A stretch of 64,000 nucleotides of DNA from positions 186,001 through 250,000 of the forward strand of contig CAJXZO010000001.1 in NCBI GenBank assembly GCA_913062975.1, in the 5' to 3' direction. The DNA is from an uncultured Micrococcales bacterium. Lineage in GTDB: Bacteria > Actinomycetota > Actinomycetes > Actinomycetales > Microbacteriaceae. This document shows, in pieces, positions 8,052 to 17,840 of this stretch (position 1 is the stretch's first letter; each line of letters begins with the position of its first letter). Both the position numbers and the translations under genes were made by a program. The notes beneath the pieces were generated by a model. It was given only the letters and a program-made list of their open reading frames with translations. It was not told the origin of the DNA and searched no databases.

Positions 8052-9281
8052 CTAGCTCTTCACGTAAGGTTTTCCGGCCGCCGCAGGGCCTTTCACTTTT
8101 CCAACCAGACCTGCCACGGCCACTACTGTAAGCACGTATGGAAGCATCAGCAAAAACTCGCTAGGTAGAGGTGATCCAACTATCTGCAGCGCATATTGCA
8201 AATTTAGAGCAAAACCAAAAAGCAAAGCCGCCATTGCTGCGTAAACGGGGTTCCATCTACCGAAAATCAAGGCTGCCAATGCGATGTATCCAGCCCCATT
8301 TGTCATTTCTTTTCCAAACGCTCCCACCTGGCCAAGGGTGAAAAAACTTCCTCCGAGTCCAGCTAGTGCGCCACCAATCATTACCGACATATATCTGGTT
8401 CGGAATACATTAATACCAACCGTGTCACTGGCCTTTGGGTATTCTCCGACTGATCGAAGCCTGAGGCCCCAGCGAGTTTTGAATAAAGCCAAAAACACTC
8501 CGGCAACCGCCAAATACATCAAATAAACAATCAGTGTCTGATTGAACAAAACGGGGCCAATGACGGGAATCTGTCCAAGCAGCGGAATTGAGATTCGCTC
8601 AAACCTTGGCGGCTGGTTTAACAACGAGATGTTATCCGCCAGCAGTGTTGAGAATAAAAAGCTGGTGAGACCAATAATCAAAACATTTATCACCACACCG
8701 GTGATGATTTGATCAACCAGATACTTGATTGAAAACACTGCCAAAATTGATGCCACCAGGGCACCCGCAATCATTGCCGCTAAGATTCCAAGCAAAACAC
8801 TGTCGGTTACCGAGGCCACCAGAGCCGAGGTGAAGGCACCAGCCAGTAGCTGACCTTCAATGGCAATGTTGATGATTCCAACTCTTTCACTCAAAGCTCC
8901 AGACAAAGAACCAAAAATCAATGGAACGGCAAGTGCTAATGAACCCGCCAAAAGAGTTGTGAAGGTCATGGTGGCTCCAGAGAAAAGCCATGCAAGAACC
9001 GCCATGATCAAGCCAAAGCTAAATGCTATAACAGCAATCAAAGGGGTCTTTTTGTTTCTAACAAAGGTCAAATAAACACTCAGAGCCGTCATAGCAAGCA
9101 TCAATGCCAGCATCACGGTTGCAAAACCCTGTGAGGGGAGAATGATATTCGGAATAGGAAACAAATCTGTCCTGGTAGCTATTTGAACCTCAAGTTGTTC
9201 TCCCCCAACGTTTGGAACAATCAAACTCGCAGCCAGGAGCAAAACAATTAGTGCAATTGGGGTCTTTTTACTCTGTTTCAC
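8052..9281 (-). CDS. Nucleoside ABC importer permease, second subunit (BmpA/NupQ-type system)
   Basis: 409 residues with about ten hydrophobic segments, related to the LivM/RbsC-type permeases of the BMP nucleoside importers (B. subtilis NupQ/YufQ). The segment around GSLSGALSERVGIINIAIEGQLLAGAF is the diagnostic cytoplasmic/membrane stretch of these permeases. A region near residue 290 (LRSVGEYPKASDTVGI) resembles the ATPase-contacting loop. The start overlaps the preceding permease gene by 4 bases (ATGA). Context with bmpA, cdd, deoA and add indicates nucleoside transport; individual specificity is not visible. Confidence 0.9.
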   Translation of the reverse strand: MKQSKKTPIALIVLLLAASLIVPNVGGEQLEVQIATRTDLFPIPNIILPSQGFATVMLALMLAMTALSVYLTFVRNKKTPLIAVIAFSFGLIMAVLAWLFSGATMTFTTLLAGSLALAVPLIFGSLSGALSERVGIINIAIEGQLLAGAFTSALVASVTDSVLLGILAAMIAGALVASILAVFSIKYLVDQIITGVVINVLIIGLTSFLFSTLLADNISLLNQPPRFERISIPLLGQIPVIGPVLFNQTLIVYLMYLAVAGVFLALFKTRWGLRLRSVGEYPKASDTVGINVFRTRYMSVMIGGALAGLGGSFFTLGQVGAFGKEMTNGAGYIALAALIFGRWNPVYAAMAALLFGFALNLQYALQIVGSPLPSEFLLMLPYVLTVVAVAGLVGKVKGPAAAGKPYVKS

Positions 9282-10438
9282 GCCTGCACCGCCTTGGGCT
9301 TGGGAAGCCTAAACAGTGACCTCACCAAAGGAGGGGCGGCTATAAACAAAACAATTGTTGATTGAACAACCAACACGATGTCAACCGGCACACCTTGGTT
9401 GGCCTGCATTAACACGGCACCTGAGCGCAGCCCACCAAACAACAAACCTGCGGCCAACACCCCGAATGGGTTATTCCTCCCCAGAAGTGCCACGGTAATT
9501 GCATCAAATCCGAAGGTTGCGCTGATGCCAACGGTTAGCTGTCGATCAGCCCCCAGCACCTGACTGGCTCCAGCCATGCCTGCCAAACCACCACTTACCG
9601 CCATCACCAGGATGTAGGTAAGTGGAATGTTAATTCCCGCTGTTCTGGCAGCAGATGGGTTGTAGCCCAGTGCCCTGAACTGGAAACCAATAGAAGATCT
9701 GTGCATCAACCACCAAACGGCAACAACCATGGCAAGCATGATTATCAATCCGAAGTGCAGTCTGAACCCGTCACCCAAAATGCCGGGAAGTCGAGAGCTT
9801 TCCGCAACCGGCGAAGAAATGGGGTTGACCTGATTGGGTGCTTGAAAAACTGGTGTTTTCAATAAATAGGTCAAAAGTAGCAGCGCCACATAGTTGAACA
9901 TGATGGTGACAACAACCTCATTGGCACCAGTGGTTGCCTTCAACAGTCCAACCAGTCCGCCCCAGAGTGCCCCACCTAACAGACCTGCCAAAACAGCCAT
10001 TGGCATATGAATCAAAAACGGCAATTCAAAACTCAAGCCAACATAACCTGCAAACATTGCGCCGAAAATAATCTGACCCTGCGCGCCAATGTTGAAAAGA
10101 CCACTCCGGAAGCTAACCGCCAAGCCAAGACCAGCAAGAGTGATTGGTGTAGCGAAAGCCAGGGTTTCAGTCAACGGTTTAATCATTCCCTGAGCAGTTG
10201 ACGCTTGGTAGTTGAAAATCGACCCTCTGAATAAAGCGTCATACGCCCCAACTACGCTGTTCAGAACAGCGGAAATTGTGTCGCCAGGCCTTGAGAAGAA
10301 ATAACCACTCGCCTCCTGCACCTCTTCATTGGCAAATGCAATCAGGATGCCACCGAACAAGAAACTGGCTACAACAGCAAAGATTGGAATTACGGCATTA
10401 CCGCTGAAGATCTCTCTGATTAGATTTTGTTGTTTCAT
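9278..10438 (-). CDS. Nucleoside ABC importer permease, first subunit (BmpA/NupP-type system)
   Basis: 386 residues, multi-spanning, with the family segment LAVSFRSGLFNIGAQGQ and a later loop FRALGYNPSAARTAGI that matches the ATPase-contacting part of the partner permease. It pairs with the 409-residue permease to form the membrane channel of the nucleoside importer. The ATG overlaps the stop of the ATPase gene by 4 bases, and its own stop overlaps the next permease by 4 bases, so the three transport genes are one translational unit. Confidence 0.9.
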   Translation of the reverse strand: MKQQNLIREIFSGNAVIPIFAVVASFLFGGILIAFANEEVQEASGYFFSRPGDTISAVLNSVVGAYDALFRGSIFNYQASTAQGMIKPLTETLAFATPITLAGLGLAVSFRSGLFNIGAQGQIIFGAMFAGYVGLSFELPFLIHMPMAVLAGLLGGALWGGLVGLLKATTGANEVVVTIMFNYVALLLLTYLLKTPVFQAPNQVNPISSPVAESSRLPGILGDGFRLHFGLIIMLAMVVAVWWLMHRSSIGFQFRALGYNPSAARTAGINIPLTYILVMAVSGGLAGMAGASQVLGADRQLTVGISATFGFDAITVALLGRNNPFGVLAAGLLFGGLRSGAVLMQANQGVPVDIVLVVQSTIVLFIAAPPLVRSLFRLPKPKAVQA

Positions 10439-11934
10439 GCGCTGATTCCAGCCATCAGTTTTCCAAGCTCTTCTCTTTGGGTATCCGGGCTGACCACTCC
10501 CACAATTTTGCCTTTATACATAACCGCTACCCGATCCCCAAGCTGGGTGGCTTCATCCAATTCGGTGGCAATGATGACCACCGGAATACCTGAATCTCTG
10601 GCTGCAACGATTTGCTCGTGAACAAACTCAATAGATCCAACATCCAGACCTCTGGTTGGCTGAGACGCAATAAGTAGTTTCAAGTCTCTGGAAAGCTCTC
10701 TGGCCAAAACCACCTTTTGCTGATTTCCTCCAGAGAGCTGGTTTGCTTTACTGAAGATGCTCCTTGCGCGAATGTCGAAAGACTTTAGTTTCTGCCCCGC
10801 AAACTCATGAAGATTTTTCAGCTGAAGTTGAATTCCCTTGGCAAATGGTGGCCTGTCACTTCTATCCAGCATCAGGTTTTCGGCAATGGTGAAATCTGCA
10901 ACCAGTCCATCTTCGGTTCTGTCTTCTGGAACAAATCCAACACCCGAGTCCAAAACCTTTTTCACCGATTTCCCTAAAAGCTCCTTCCCCTCAAGCTTTA
11001 TAGAACCCGAAACCTTGTCTTGAATACCAAGGATTGACTCGGCCAACTCCGTTTGACCATTCCCCTGAACACCCGCGATGACAAAGATTTCTCCTCGTTG
11101 AACTTCAAAGCTGACATCGTCCAAAACCTTATTGCCACTGGGGCTAAAGGCAGTCAGGTTCTGAACCTGAAAACTAGCCTCGCCTAGATTGGCCGGATCT
11201 TTGTTAACAGAAAGGTCAACCTCACGACCAACCATCATCGAAGCCAACTGCTCGGTTGTGTCAGAAGGTTTTGCCTGACCAACGACTTTGCCCAATCGAA
11301 TCACAGTGATTTTGTCAGCTACTTCCTTAACCTCACGTAGCTTGTGGGTGATGAACACAATAGCTTTGCCCTCATCTTTCAGTTGGCGCATTATTTCCAT
11401 CAGCTCATCGGTTTCCTGAGGGGTCAATACCGCTGTCGGTTCATCAAAAATTAAAACCTGAGCATCACTGATAAGCGCCTTGATGATCTCAACTCGTTGC
11501 TGAACTCCTACCGGAAGATCACCGACCACTGCGTCGGGATCAATATCAAAACCAAATCTGGAACTAATCTCACGAACTAGCTCCCTCGCCTTTTCAACAT
11601 CCAGAAAGCCAAGTGGTTTCGTTGGTTCGTGACCCAGAATGACATTCTCGGCAACGGTGAAAACAGGAATGAGCATGAAGTGCTGGTGCACCATGCCGAT
11701 GCCAGCTTTCATGGCTTCTCCCGGACCTGCAAATTTAGTCGGTTTTCCATCCAGGATGACCTCGCCCCCATCGGCTTGATAAAGACCATATAAAACATTC
11801 ATCAGGGTGGATTTGCCTGCACCATTTTCACCAAGCAAACAATGGATTTCGCCGGACTCGGCAACCAGATCAATTTGATCATTGGCTGTGAAGTCACCAA
11901 ATTTTTTGGTGATTCCCTTCAGCTCAAGTCTCAT
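10435..11934 (-). CDS. Nucleoside ABC importer ATP-binding protein, two tandem ATPase domains (NupO-like)
   Basis: 499 residues made of two ABC domains. Domain 1 has Walker A GENGAGKST (about residue 36) and Walker B VLIFDEPTAVL, with a divergent signature PVGVQQR. Domain 2 has a degenerate Walker A (GVQGNGQTE), a good signature LSGGNQQK and an altered Walker B region ASQPTRGLD. This asymmetry is normal for the RbsA/NupO sugar-nucleoside family, where one site carries most of the catalysis. It energises the two permeases downstream. A hairpin terminator separates it from bmpA, so it probably receives only readthrough transcripts or has its own promoter. Confidence 0.92.
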   Translation of the reverse strand: MRLELKGITKKFGDFTANDQIDLVAESGEIHCLLGENGAGKSTLMNVLYGLYQADGGEVILDGKPTKFAGPGEAMKAGIGMVHQHFMLIPVFTVAENVILGHEPTKPLGFLDVEKARELVREISSRFGFDIDPDAVVGDLPVGVQQRVEIIKALISDAQVLIFDEPTAVLTPQETDELMEIMRQLKDEGKAIVFITHKLREVKEVADKITVIRLGKVVGQAKPSDTTEQLASMMVGREVDLSVNKDPANLGEASFQVQNLTAFSPSGNKVLDDVSFEVQRGEIFVIAGVQGNGQTELAESILGIQDKVSGSIKLEGKELLGKSVKKVLDSGVGFVPEDRTEDGLVADFTIAENLMLDRSDRPPFAKGIQLQLKNLHEFAGQKLKSFDIRARSIFSKANQLSGGNQQKVVLARELSRDLKLLIASQPTRGLDVGSIEFVHEQIVAARDSGIPVVIIATELDEATQLGDRVAVMYKGKIVGVVSPDTQREELGKLMAGISA

Positions 11935-11983
11935 CGTTGATCCCTACTCTTAGGTGCGCCTGAACAGCATACAACTGAAAATA

Positions 11984-12017
11984 AAAGGGTCGGGAGCAAC
12001 TAAGCCCCCGACCCTTT
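11984..12017 (-). terminator. Intercistronic terminator/attenuator between bmpA and the ABC ATPase gene
   Basis: An 11-base perfect stem, AAAGGGTCGGG (11984-11994) with CCCGACCCTTT (12007-12017), and a 12-base loop. On the minus strand it is followed by TTTTATTTT. Placed 15 bases after the bmpA stop, it fits an intrinsic terminator that lets the binding protein be made in excess over the membrane parts. Confidence 0.8.
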
Positions 12018-12031
12018 GCAAAACTAAATAA

Positions 12032-13180
12032 TTAGTTTTTGTAAAGCGAATTGACTACCAACTCGCCTGAGATGATCTGATCAGTCAAAGCATCTAGCTC
12101 TGCCTGAATGCCATCTGGGTAAGCAACCTCGTGCTCGGGGCTGATGCGAACACCTCCGTTGGCCAAGTTGCCAACATACTGGTTCTCATCGCCACCGGTG
12201 AAGGTTCCATCAACACCACTCTGAATCACGTTGAATACAGCATCACTCATCTTCTTCTCAATGCTTGTAAGAATGTTCTGCTTGTATTCTTCGTGCGCCT
12301 CTAGGTTGTACCAGTCGCTGTCAACACCGATTAGCTTCACGCCTTCAGAGTCCAAAGATGCTTGACCGGTTCCCTGACCAACAGGTCCTGCCACTGGCAA
12401 AATGATGTCTGCACCCTGATCGATGAACTGCTCAGATAGGTTTTTACCCTTAGCGATATCAGAAAAGTCGCCGGTGTTGCTCCAGCTTGCCTGATCGTCA
12501 CCAGTTGCACCCAAAACCTCAACCTCGGTTCCGTTTTCTGCGTTGTAGTATTCAACACCCTGCTTGAATCCGTCCATAAAGATTGTCACGGTCGGGAACA
12601 GCTGTCCGCCGTAGGTTGCCAATGTTCCAGTTTCAGTGGTGGCAGCCGCTAGGTAACCAGCAAGGAATGCTGCCTCTGCGGTGTCATACTGAATTGGCTT
12701 TACGTTTTCTAGGCTCAATGGGCTGAAGTCATCGTTTGATAGACTTGAGTCAATCAAAGCAAAGTCAGTGTCTGGGTTTGCAAGTGCGGCATCACGAACC
12801 GCAGTTGCCAGTGCGAAACCAACACCGAAGACCATGTCGCAACCCTCGCCAACCAGGCTGTCAATTGCGCTTGAGTACTCGGTCAGGGTTGCGCCAGTGT
12901 TCGACTCGACCTCTGCAGTCTCAATCCCTAGTTCGCTTTCTGCGCGCTGAAGCCCGTTGAAGGCCTCCTCGTTGAAGGATGCGTCGTCAAAACCACCCTC
13001 GTCACTAACCATGCAAGCCTTGTAGTCAACAGTCTCGGTTTCAGTTTCCTCTGATGTGCCCGAGTCTGTTCCCTCCGCGCTTTCCTCGTCCTCCGGGGCT
13101 GCTGCGCAACCTGCAAGAACGAGGGCGGATGCGGCTGAAAGGGCTATTCCCTTGATTGCCTTACGTGAAATTGTGCTCAC
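12032..13180 (-). CDS. bmpA: Nucleoside-binding lipoprotein of the BMP family
   Basis: 382 residues from the GTG at 13178-13180, which has AGGAGG 7 bases upstream; the longer reading frame up to 13243 lacks such support. The product starts with a lipoprotein signal peptide ending LVLAGC (lipobox, Cys about 25). An acidic, Glu/Ser/Thr-rich linker follows, and then the periplasmic-binding fold of basic membrane protein (BMP/Med) family nucleoside receptors, with segments such as VSDEGGFDDASFNE and DMVFGVGFALA. It captures nucleosides outside the membrane for the ABC importer encoded downstream. A 6-base hairpin (13205-13221) sits in the leader just above the ribosome binding site. Confidence 0.92.
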   Translation of the reverse strand: MSTISRKAIKGIALSAASALVLAGCAAAPEDEESAEGTDSGTSEETETETVDYKACMVSDEGGFDDASFNEEAFNGLQRAESELGIETAEVESNTGATLTEYSSAIDSLVGEGCDMVFGVGFALATAVRDAALANPDTDFALIDSSLSNDDFSPLSLENVKPIQYDTAEAAFLAGYLAAATTETGTLATYGGQLFPTVTIFMDGFKQGVEYYNAENGTEVEVLGATGDDQASWSNTGDFSDIAKGKNLSEQFIDQGADIILPVAGPVGQGTGQASLDSEGVKLIGVDSDWYNLEAHEEYKQNILTSIEKKMSDAVFNVIQSGVDGTFTGGDENQYVGNLANGGVRISPEHEVAYPDGIQAELDALTDQIISGELVVNSLYKN

Positions 13181-13252
13181 GAATATTCCTCCTGAATTTT
13201 GGGGTGGGGCGTTTTGCCCCATGGGTGGCACTAGACTACCCAATGAAATACT

Positions 13253-13284
13253 TCGTTAAGGGCTTGGAAACAAAAACTTAACGA
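13253..13284. promoter_or_regulatory. Inverted repeat upstream of the bmpA promoter region
   Basis: TCGTTAAG (13253-13260) and CTTAACGA (13277-13284) form an 8-base inverted repeat with a 16-base spacer. It lies between the manC stop and a candidate bmpA -10 (TAGTCT on the minus strand, complement of 13230-13235). It could be an operator for nucleoside control or part of the manC 3' end. No T-run follows on the minus strand, so a terminator is less likely. Confidence 0.3.
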
Positions 13285-13305
13285 GATTTTGATAACGATT
13301 ACGAA

Positions 13306-14409
13306 TTAGAGCAATTCGTCTTGGCCACTTGCCCTGAGTGAATCGACTAATCCCTTAACCTTCTGAGCATGTTGCTTGGTTGTCACCAGCAGAGCATCTG
13401 GGGTGTCGACAACGATTATGTCCTCGACTCCGATAAGGGCAATTAGCTTGTCGTTTTCACTCACCAGAATGCCGCTGGATGAATCACTCAGCACCTTGGC
13501 TTTGCCAAGCACTGCTAGGTTCCCACTCCTGCCCTGAGATTGCAGTTCGGCAATTGCAGCAAAGTCACCAACGTCGTGCCACTCAAAGCTTGCTGGCACG
13601 CAGGCCACTAAACCCTTTTTGGCCGCAGGCTCTGCCACCGAATAATCGATGGCAACTTTTTTCAACGCATGCCAAGTCTTGACTGCTTCTTTGTCAAATC
13701 CTCCCGCAACAACTTTCTCGGCCAAGTAATCAATCGACTCAGCAAGCTTTGGTTCGGTCTCGGCCAGAACCTCCAGAAACAATTTTGCAGGAGCAATGAA
13801 CATTCCCGCATTCCAAAGATAGTCACTGCTCTGAAAATATTTCTTGGCTTTGTTGATGGATGGCTTTTCAATAAATTCCCTAACCTGCACGGCGGAATCG
13901 AATCCGGCGAGGCTATCGGTTGTCCTCACATAACCAAAAGCGGTTGATGGTTCCGTTGGGTTTACCCCAATTGTCACGATCTTTCCAGTCTTGGCAACTT
14001 CGATTGCCTCCTTGACTGCGATTTCAAATTTGTGAGTTTCATGAATCACGTGATCAGCAGCGAAGGAGCCAATCACCACATCGGAGTCTCTTTTTGACAG
14101 AACTGCTGCGGCAAGGGCAATGGCGGCTGTCGAATCTCTGGGAGATGGTTCTAAAAATAAATTTGTAGGACTCAGATTCGGGAGCTGGTCAGTGACATGG
14201 GATGCGTGAGTGGAGCCAGTGACAACCGCTATGTTGTCTCCACAAATCGGTTCTAGTCGGTCCCATGTGTCTTGCAACAGGGTCTGACCACTGCCAGTCA
14301 GGTCGTGCAGAAATTTGGGAGCACTGGCTCTTGACAGAGGCCAAAGCCTCGAGCCGATTCCCCCCGCTGGAATAACGGCGTAGAAGCTTGCATCGGTTTG
14401 CATGTTCAT
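13306..14409 (-). CDS. manC: Mannose-1-phosphate guanylyltransferase
   Basis: 367 residues of the nucleotidyltransferase (NTP_transf_2) family. The N-terminal signature PAGGIGSRLWPLSR (about residues 14-27) and the downstream EFIEKPS match GDP-mannose pyrophosphorylases. It makes GDP-mannose from mannose 1-phosphate and GTP for cell-wall glycans and glycolipids. The length fits the single-domain form, without the isomerase domain found in ManC fusions. The start may be the second ATG (14401-14403), since TAGCCT lies 6 bases upstream of it. The stop sits in a small inverted repeat (ACGAATT/AATTCGT, 13301-13319). Confidence 0.9.
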   Translation of the reverse strand: MNMQTDASFYAVIPAGGIGSRLWPLSRASAPKFLHDLTGSGQTLLQDTWDRLEPICGDNIAVVTGSTHASHVTDQLPNLSPTNLFLEPSPRDSTAAIALAAAVLSKRDSDVVIGSFAADHVIHETHKFEIAVKEAIEVAKTGKIVTIGVNPTEPSTAFGYVRTTDSLAGFDSAVQVREFIEKPSINKAKKYFQSSDYLWNAGMFIAPAKLFLEVLAETEPKLAESIDYLAEKVVAGGFDKEAVKTWHALKKVAIDYSVAEPAAKKGLVACVPASFEWHDVGDFAAIAELQSQGRSGNLAVLGKAKVLSDSSSGILVSENDKLIALIGVEDIIVVDTPDALLVTTKQHAQKVKGLVDSLRASGQDELL

Positions 14410-14500
14410 AGGCTATCGAGAATGTAACAAAGGTTGTGAAGCTGGAAAATAATTTGGTTGACTCGGTTAGACTTGGAACACGGAAGCTTGGAGGAAATTA

Positions 14501-14878
14501 ATGTCTGTTGTGCCAGCAGGGACCCTCTACCGAGGAAAGGTAGGGATGTGGTCCTGGGTGCTACACCGAGTTAGTGGTGTGGCGATTTTCTTTTTCTTGC
14601 TCGTTCATGTTTTGGACACAGCCTTGGTGAGAGTCTCACCAGAGGCTTACGACATAGTTATCCAGTCTTATAAGACACCAATCATCGGTCTCGCCGAACT
14701 GGGATTGGTCGGGGCAATTCTGTTCCACGGACTCAACGGCGTCCGCATTATCTTGGTGGATTTTTGGTCCAAGGGGACCAGATACCAAAATGCCATGTTT
14801 TGGATTGTGTTGGTTTTGGCCGTTGGCATCACCGCCTACTTCACCCCTGGCCACCTAGAGAGAATTTTGGAGTTTTAG
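14501..14878 (+). CDS. sdhC: Succinate dehydrogenase cytochrome b subunit
   Basis: 125 residues with three membrane segments. It shows the SdhC pattern WSWVLHRVSGVAIF near residue 25, a candidate haem-ligand histidine in LVHVLDTAL, and HGLNGVRI near residue 75. It anchors SdhAB to the membrane and takes part in quinone reduction. GGAGG lies 6 bases before the ATG, and a possible -10 box TAGACT is at 14468-14473. First gene of the sdhCDAB-Rieske operon. Confidence 0.95.
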   Translation: MSVVPAGTLYRGKVGMWSWVLHRVSGVAIFFFLLVHVLDTALVRVSPEAYDIVIQSYKTPIIGLAELGLVGAILFHGLNGVRIILVDFWSKGTRYQNAMFWIVLVLAVGITAYFTPGHLERILEF

Positions 14879-14882
14879 AAAA

Positions 14883-15332
14883 ATGTCAGTTCAGATTGAA
14901 ATCCCAAACTCCCCAAGGAAGGAAAAAGTAACCAACTGGGAGAAATACGGTTGGCTCTACATGCGAATCAGTGGTCCACTGCTGATTGTTCTAATTTTCA
15001 CTCACGTTTTTGTAAACCTCTTCACTGGCGAAGGCATCAAGCAGATTGACTTTGCCTTCGTGGCTGGCAAATGGGCGGACCCATTTTGGCAGTGGTGGGA
15101 TGTTTCAATGCTGTGGTTAGCGCTTATCCACGGAACATTGGGAATGCGCACAATCATCAATGACTACACCGAGAAACCCAAGCTAAGAACTGGACTTGTT
15201 GGCACTCTCTGGAGTGTCTCTGGTGCCCTTATCTTGTTGGGAACCTTGGTTGTATTCACCTTCGACCCTTGCCCAGCAACGGCCGACCCAAACCTATTAC
15301 CTTCTTTCTGCGAAGCGATTGCGAGCAACTAA
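14883..15332 (+). CDS. sdhD: Succinate dehydrogenase hydrophobic membrane anchor subunit
   Basis: 149 residues with three membrane helices after a short polar N-terminus. The candidate haem/quinone-site histidines are in FTHVFVNLF and LIHGTLGMR. It forms the membrane anchor with SdhC. It begins 4 bases after sdhC and ends directly against the sdhA start. The C-terminal tail contains two cysteines (FDPCPA and PSFCEA) whose role is unclear. Confidence 0.93.
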   Translation: MSVQIEIPNSPRKEKVTNWEKYGWLYMRISGPLLIVLIFTHVFVNLFTGEGIKQIDFAFVAGKWADPFWQWWDVSMLWLALIHGTLGMRTIINDYTEKPKLRTGLVGTLWSVSGALILLGTLVVFTFDPCPATADPNLLPSFCEAIASN

Positions 15333-17102
15333 ATGACCAAAGTTCACCACCACGAATTTGATGTAGTAATTGTTGGCGCCGGCGGCGCTGGCATGCGTGC
15401 TGCCATCGAGGCGGGTCCTCACGCTAGGACGGCAGTAATCTCAAAACTATTCCCTACCCGCAGCCACACCGGTGCTGCTCAAGGTGGAATGGCGGCAGCA
15501 CTTGCAAACGTCGAAGAAGACAGCTGGGAATGGCACACATTTGACACGGTAAAGGGTGGCGACTACCTGGTGGATCAAGATGCGGCAGAGATTCTTGCAA
15601 AAGAATCAGTGCAGGCAGTTATTGATCTTGAGAACATGGGTCTTCCTTTCAACAGAACCCCGGATGGAAAGATCGACCAGCGTCGCTTCGGTGGTCACAC
15701 TCGCGATCACGGAAAGGCCCCTGTTAGAAGAAGTTGCTACGCAGCTGACCGCACCGGCCACATGATTCTGCAGACCCTCTATCAAACTTGCGTCAAACTT
15801 GGCATCGAGTTTTTCAACGAGTTCTACGTTCTAGACATGGTGATGACCGAAGTTGATGGTAAGGAAGTCCCGGCCGCCGTTGTTGCCTATGACTTGGCTA
15901 CGGGGGAACTCCACATAATCCGTGGCAAGAGCATTGTTTATGCAACCGGTGGTTTTGGAAAAATCTTCAAAACAACCTCTAACGCTCACACCTTGACCGG
16001 TGATGGCATTGGCATCATTTGGCGTAAAGGTTTGCCACTTGAGGACATGGAGTTCTATCAATTCCACCCAACCGGTCTGGCAGGTCTTGGTATTTTGCTC
16101 TCAGAAGCAGCCCGAGGCGAGGGTGGGATTCTAAGAAATGCCTCTGGTGAGAGATTCATGGAGCGCTATGCGCCAACCATCAAAGACCTTGCTCCTCGAG
16201 ACATGGTTGCAAGAGCCATGGCAAATGAGGTCCGAGAGGGCCGTGGTGGAGGACCAAACAAGGACCATGTATTCCTTGATCTAACTCACCTGGAACCTGC
16301 TGTTATTGACGCCAAGTTGCCAGACATCACAGAGTTTGCAAGAACCTACCTGGGAGTTGAGCCTTACACTGAGCCAGTTCCAGTTTTCCCAACTGCTCAC
16401 TACGCAATGGGTGGAATCCCAACCAACATCAAAGCTGAGGTGCTCAGTGACAATGACACCGTAGTTCCAGGTTTGTATGCAGCTGGTGAGTGCGCATGTG
16501 TGAGTGTTCACGGAGCAAACCGTTTGGGAACCAACTCTTTGCTGGATATCAACGTGTTTGGTAAGCGTGCGGGAATCTATGCCGTGGAGTATGCAAAGAC
16601 TGCAACCCTGCCCCCACTTCCAGAAAACGCTGAAGCAGATGTTGTTCAGCTTTTGGAGCAGGTCAGGTCATCTACAGGTGATGAAAAGGTTGCTGTTTTG
16701 CGCCGCGAATTGCAAGACATAATGGATGCAAACGCCCAGGTTTACAGAACGGAAGAAAGCCTGAATGAGGCACTAGACAAAATTGGTGAGTTGAGAGAGC
16801 GTTATAAGAACATCTCCATCCAGGATCACGGCCAGCGATTCAACACTGATTTGTTAGAGGCAGTTGAACTTGGTTTCTTGCTTGACCTTGCTGAGGTCTT
16901 GGCATACGCATCAAGGGAGAGAAGAGAAAGTCGCGGTGGTCACTTCCGTGAGGATTACCTCGACCGCAACGACGATAAATTCATGATGCACTCAATGCTT
17001 TATCGCGATGGAGAGCCAACCGGTGAAATCGGAGCTGGAATTCGAGTCGGATGGAAGCCGGTAGTAATCACCAACTACCAGCCGATGGAAAGAAAATACT
17101 AA
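15333..17102 (+). CDS. sdhA: Succinate dehydrogenase flavoprotein subunit
   Basis: 589 residues. FAD-binding [10 protein letters not shown] (about residues 15-24), the covalent-flavin region [15 protein letters not shown], active-site [25 protein letters not shown] and [13 protein letters not shown] are all present. It oxidises succinate to fumarate and passes electrons to SdhB. ATG abuts the sdhD stop and its stop abuts the sdhB ATG, so the operon is very tightly packed. Length and motifs are normal. Confidence 0.97.
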   Translation: MTKVHHHEFDVVIVGAGGAGMRAAIEAGPHARTAVISKLFPTRSHTGAAQGGMAAALANVEEDSWEWHTFDTVKGGDYLVDQDAAEILAKESVQAVIDLENMGLPFNRTPDGKIDQRRFGGHTRDHGKAPVRRSCYAADRTGHMILQTLYQTCVKLGIEFFNEFYVLDMVMTEVDGKEVPAAVVAYDLATGELHIIRGKSIVYATGGFGKIFKTTSNAHTLTGDGIGIIWRKGLPLEDMEFYQFHPTGLAGLGILLSEAARGEGGILRNASGERFMERYAPTIKDLAPRDMVARAMANEVREGRGGGPNKDHVFLDLTHLEPAVIDAKLPDITEFARTYLGVEPYTEPVPVFPTAHYAMGGIPTNIKAEVLSDNDTVVPGLYAAGECACVSVHGANRLGTNSLLDINVFGKRAGIYAVEYAKTATLPPLPENAEADVVQLLEQVRSSTGDEKVAVLRRELQDIMDANAQVYRTEESLNEALDKIGELRERYKNISIQDHGQRFNTDLLEAVELGFLLDLAEVLAYASRERRESRGGHFREDYLDRNDDKFMMHSMLYRDGEPTGEIGAGIRVGWKPVVITNYQPMERKY

Positions 17103-17840
17103 ATGTCAGAAGTAAAAGAAATTGCAGAAATCCCATACTTTACGGTGACCCTTAGCATTCGCAGGTTCGATCCTGAGAAAAGCGAGGAGGCAAGCTGGGA
17201 AGAGTTCAAGGTGGAGATGCACTCAACCGATCGCGTCCTGGATGCCCTTCACAAAATCAAGTGGGAACAAGACGGATCACTGACCTTTAGACGCTCCTGT
17301 GCTCACGGTGTTTGTGGCTCGGATGCGGTTAGAATCAACGGTCGAAACCGTCTTGCCTGCAAGACGCTGATTAAGGACCTAGACATCAACTCAACAATCA
17401 CCGTTGAGCCAATCAAGGGCCTTCCCGTTGAAAAAGACCTAGTGGTAGACATGAACCCCTTCTACCAGGCCTATAAAGACATCAACCCATTTCTGGTTGC
17501 CAATGACAAGCCAGAAAAAGAAAGACTGCAGTCGCCAGAAGATCGTGCTCGCTTTGACGACACCACTAAGTGCATTTTGTGTGCAGCCTGCACCACTTCA
17601 TGCCCTGTGTTTTGGACAGATGGTCAATACTTCGGACCAGCGGCAATTGTTAACGCTCACCGCTTTATCTTTGATTCTCGCGATGACCAGGCGGATCTGC
17701 GTCTTGACATCTTGAATGACAGAGAAGGTGTTTGGCGCTGCCGAACCACATTCAACTGCACCGAGGCTTGCCCCAGAGGCATTGAGGTCACCAAGGCAAT
17801 CGCCGAGGTGAAGCAGGCTATTTTGCGGGGTAAGCCATAA
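17103..17840 (+). CDS. sdhB: Succinate dehydrogenase iron-sulfur subunit
   Basis: 245 residues. The [2Fe-2S] ligands are in CAHGVCGSD with a further cysteine in RLAC. Two ferredoxin-like clusters follow, with CILCAACTTSCP and CRTTFNCTEACPRG. It conducts electrons from SdhA to the membrane quinone. The stop overlaps the start of the Rieske gene by one base (TAATG), tying that protein to the complex at least in expression. Confidence 0.96.
   Translation: MSEVKEIAEIPYFTVTLSIRRFDPEKSEEASWEEFKVEMHSTDRVLDALHKIKWEQDGSLTFRRSCAHGVCGSDAVRINGRNRLACKTLIKDLDINSTITVEPIKGLPVEKDLVVDMNPFYQAYKDINPFLVANDKPEKERLQSPEDRARFDDTTKCILCAACTTSCPVFWTDGQYFGPAAIVNAHRFIFDSRDDQADLRLDILNDREGVWRCRTTFNCTEACPRGIEVTKAIAEVKQAILRGKP

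Noticed and set aside
13181-13243. Longer N-terminus for BmpA
   Set aside because: The extra 21 residues precede a normal lipoprotein signal; AGGAGG points to the GTG at 13180.
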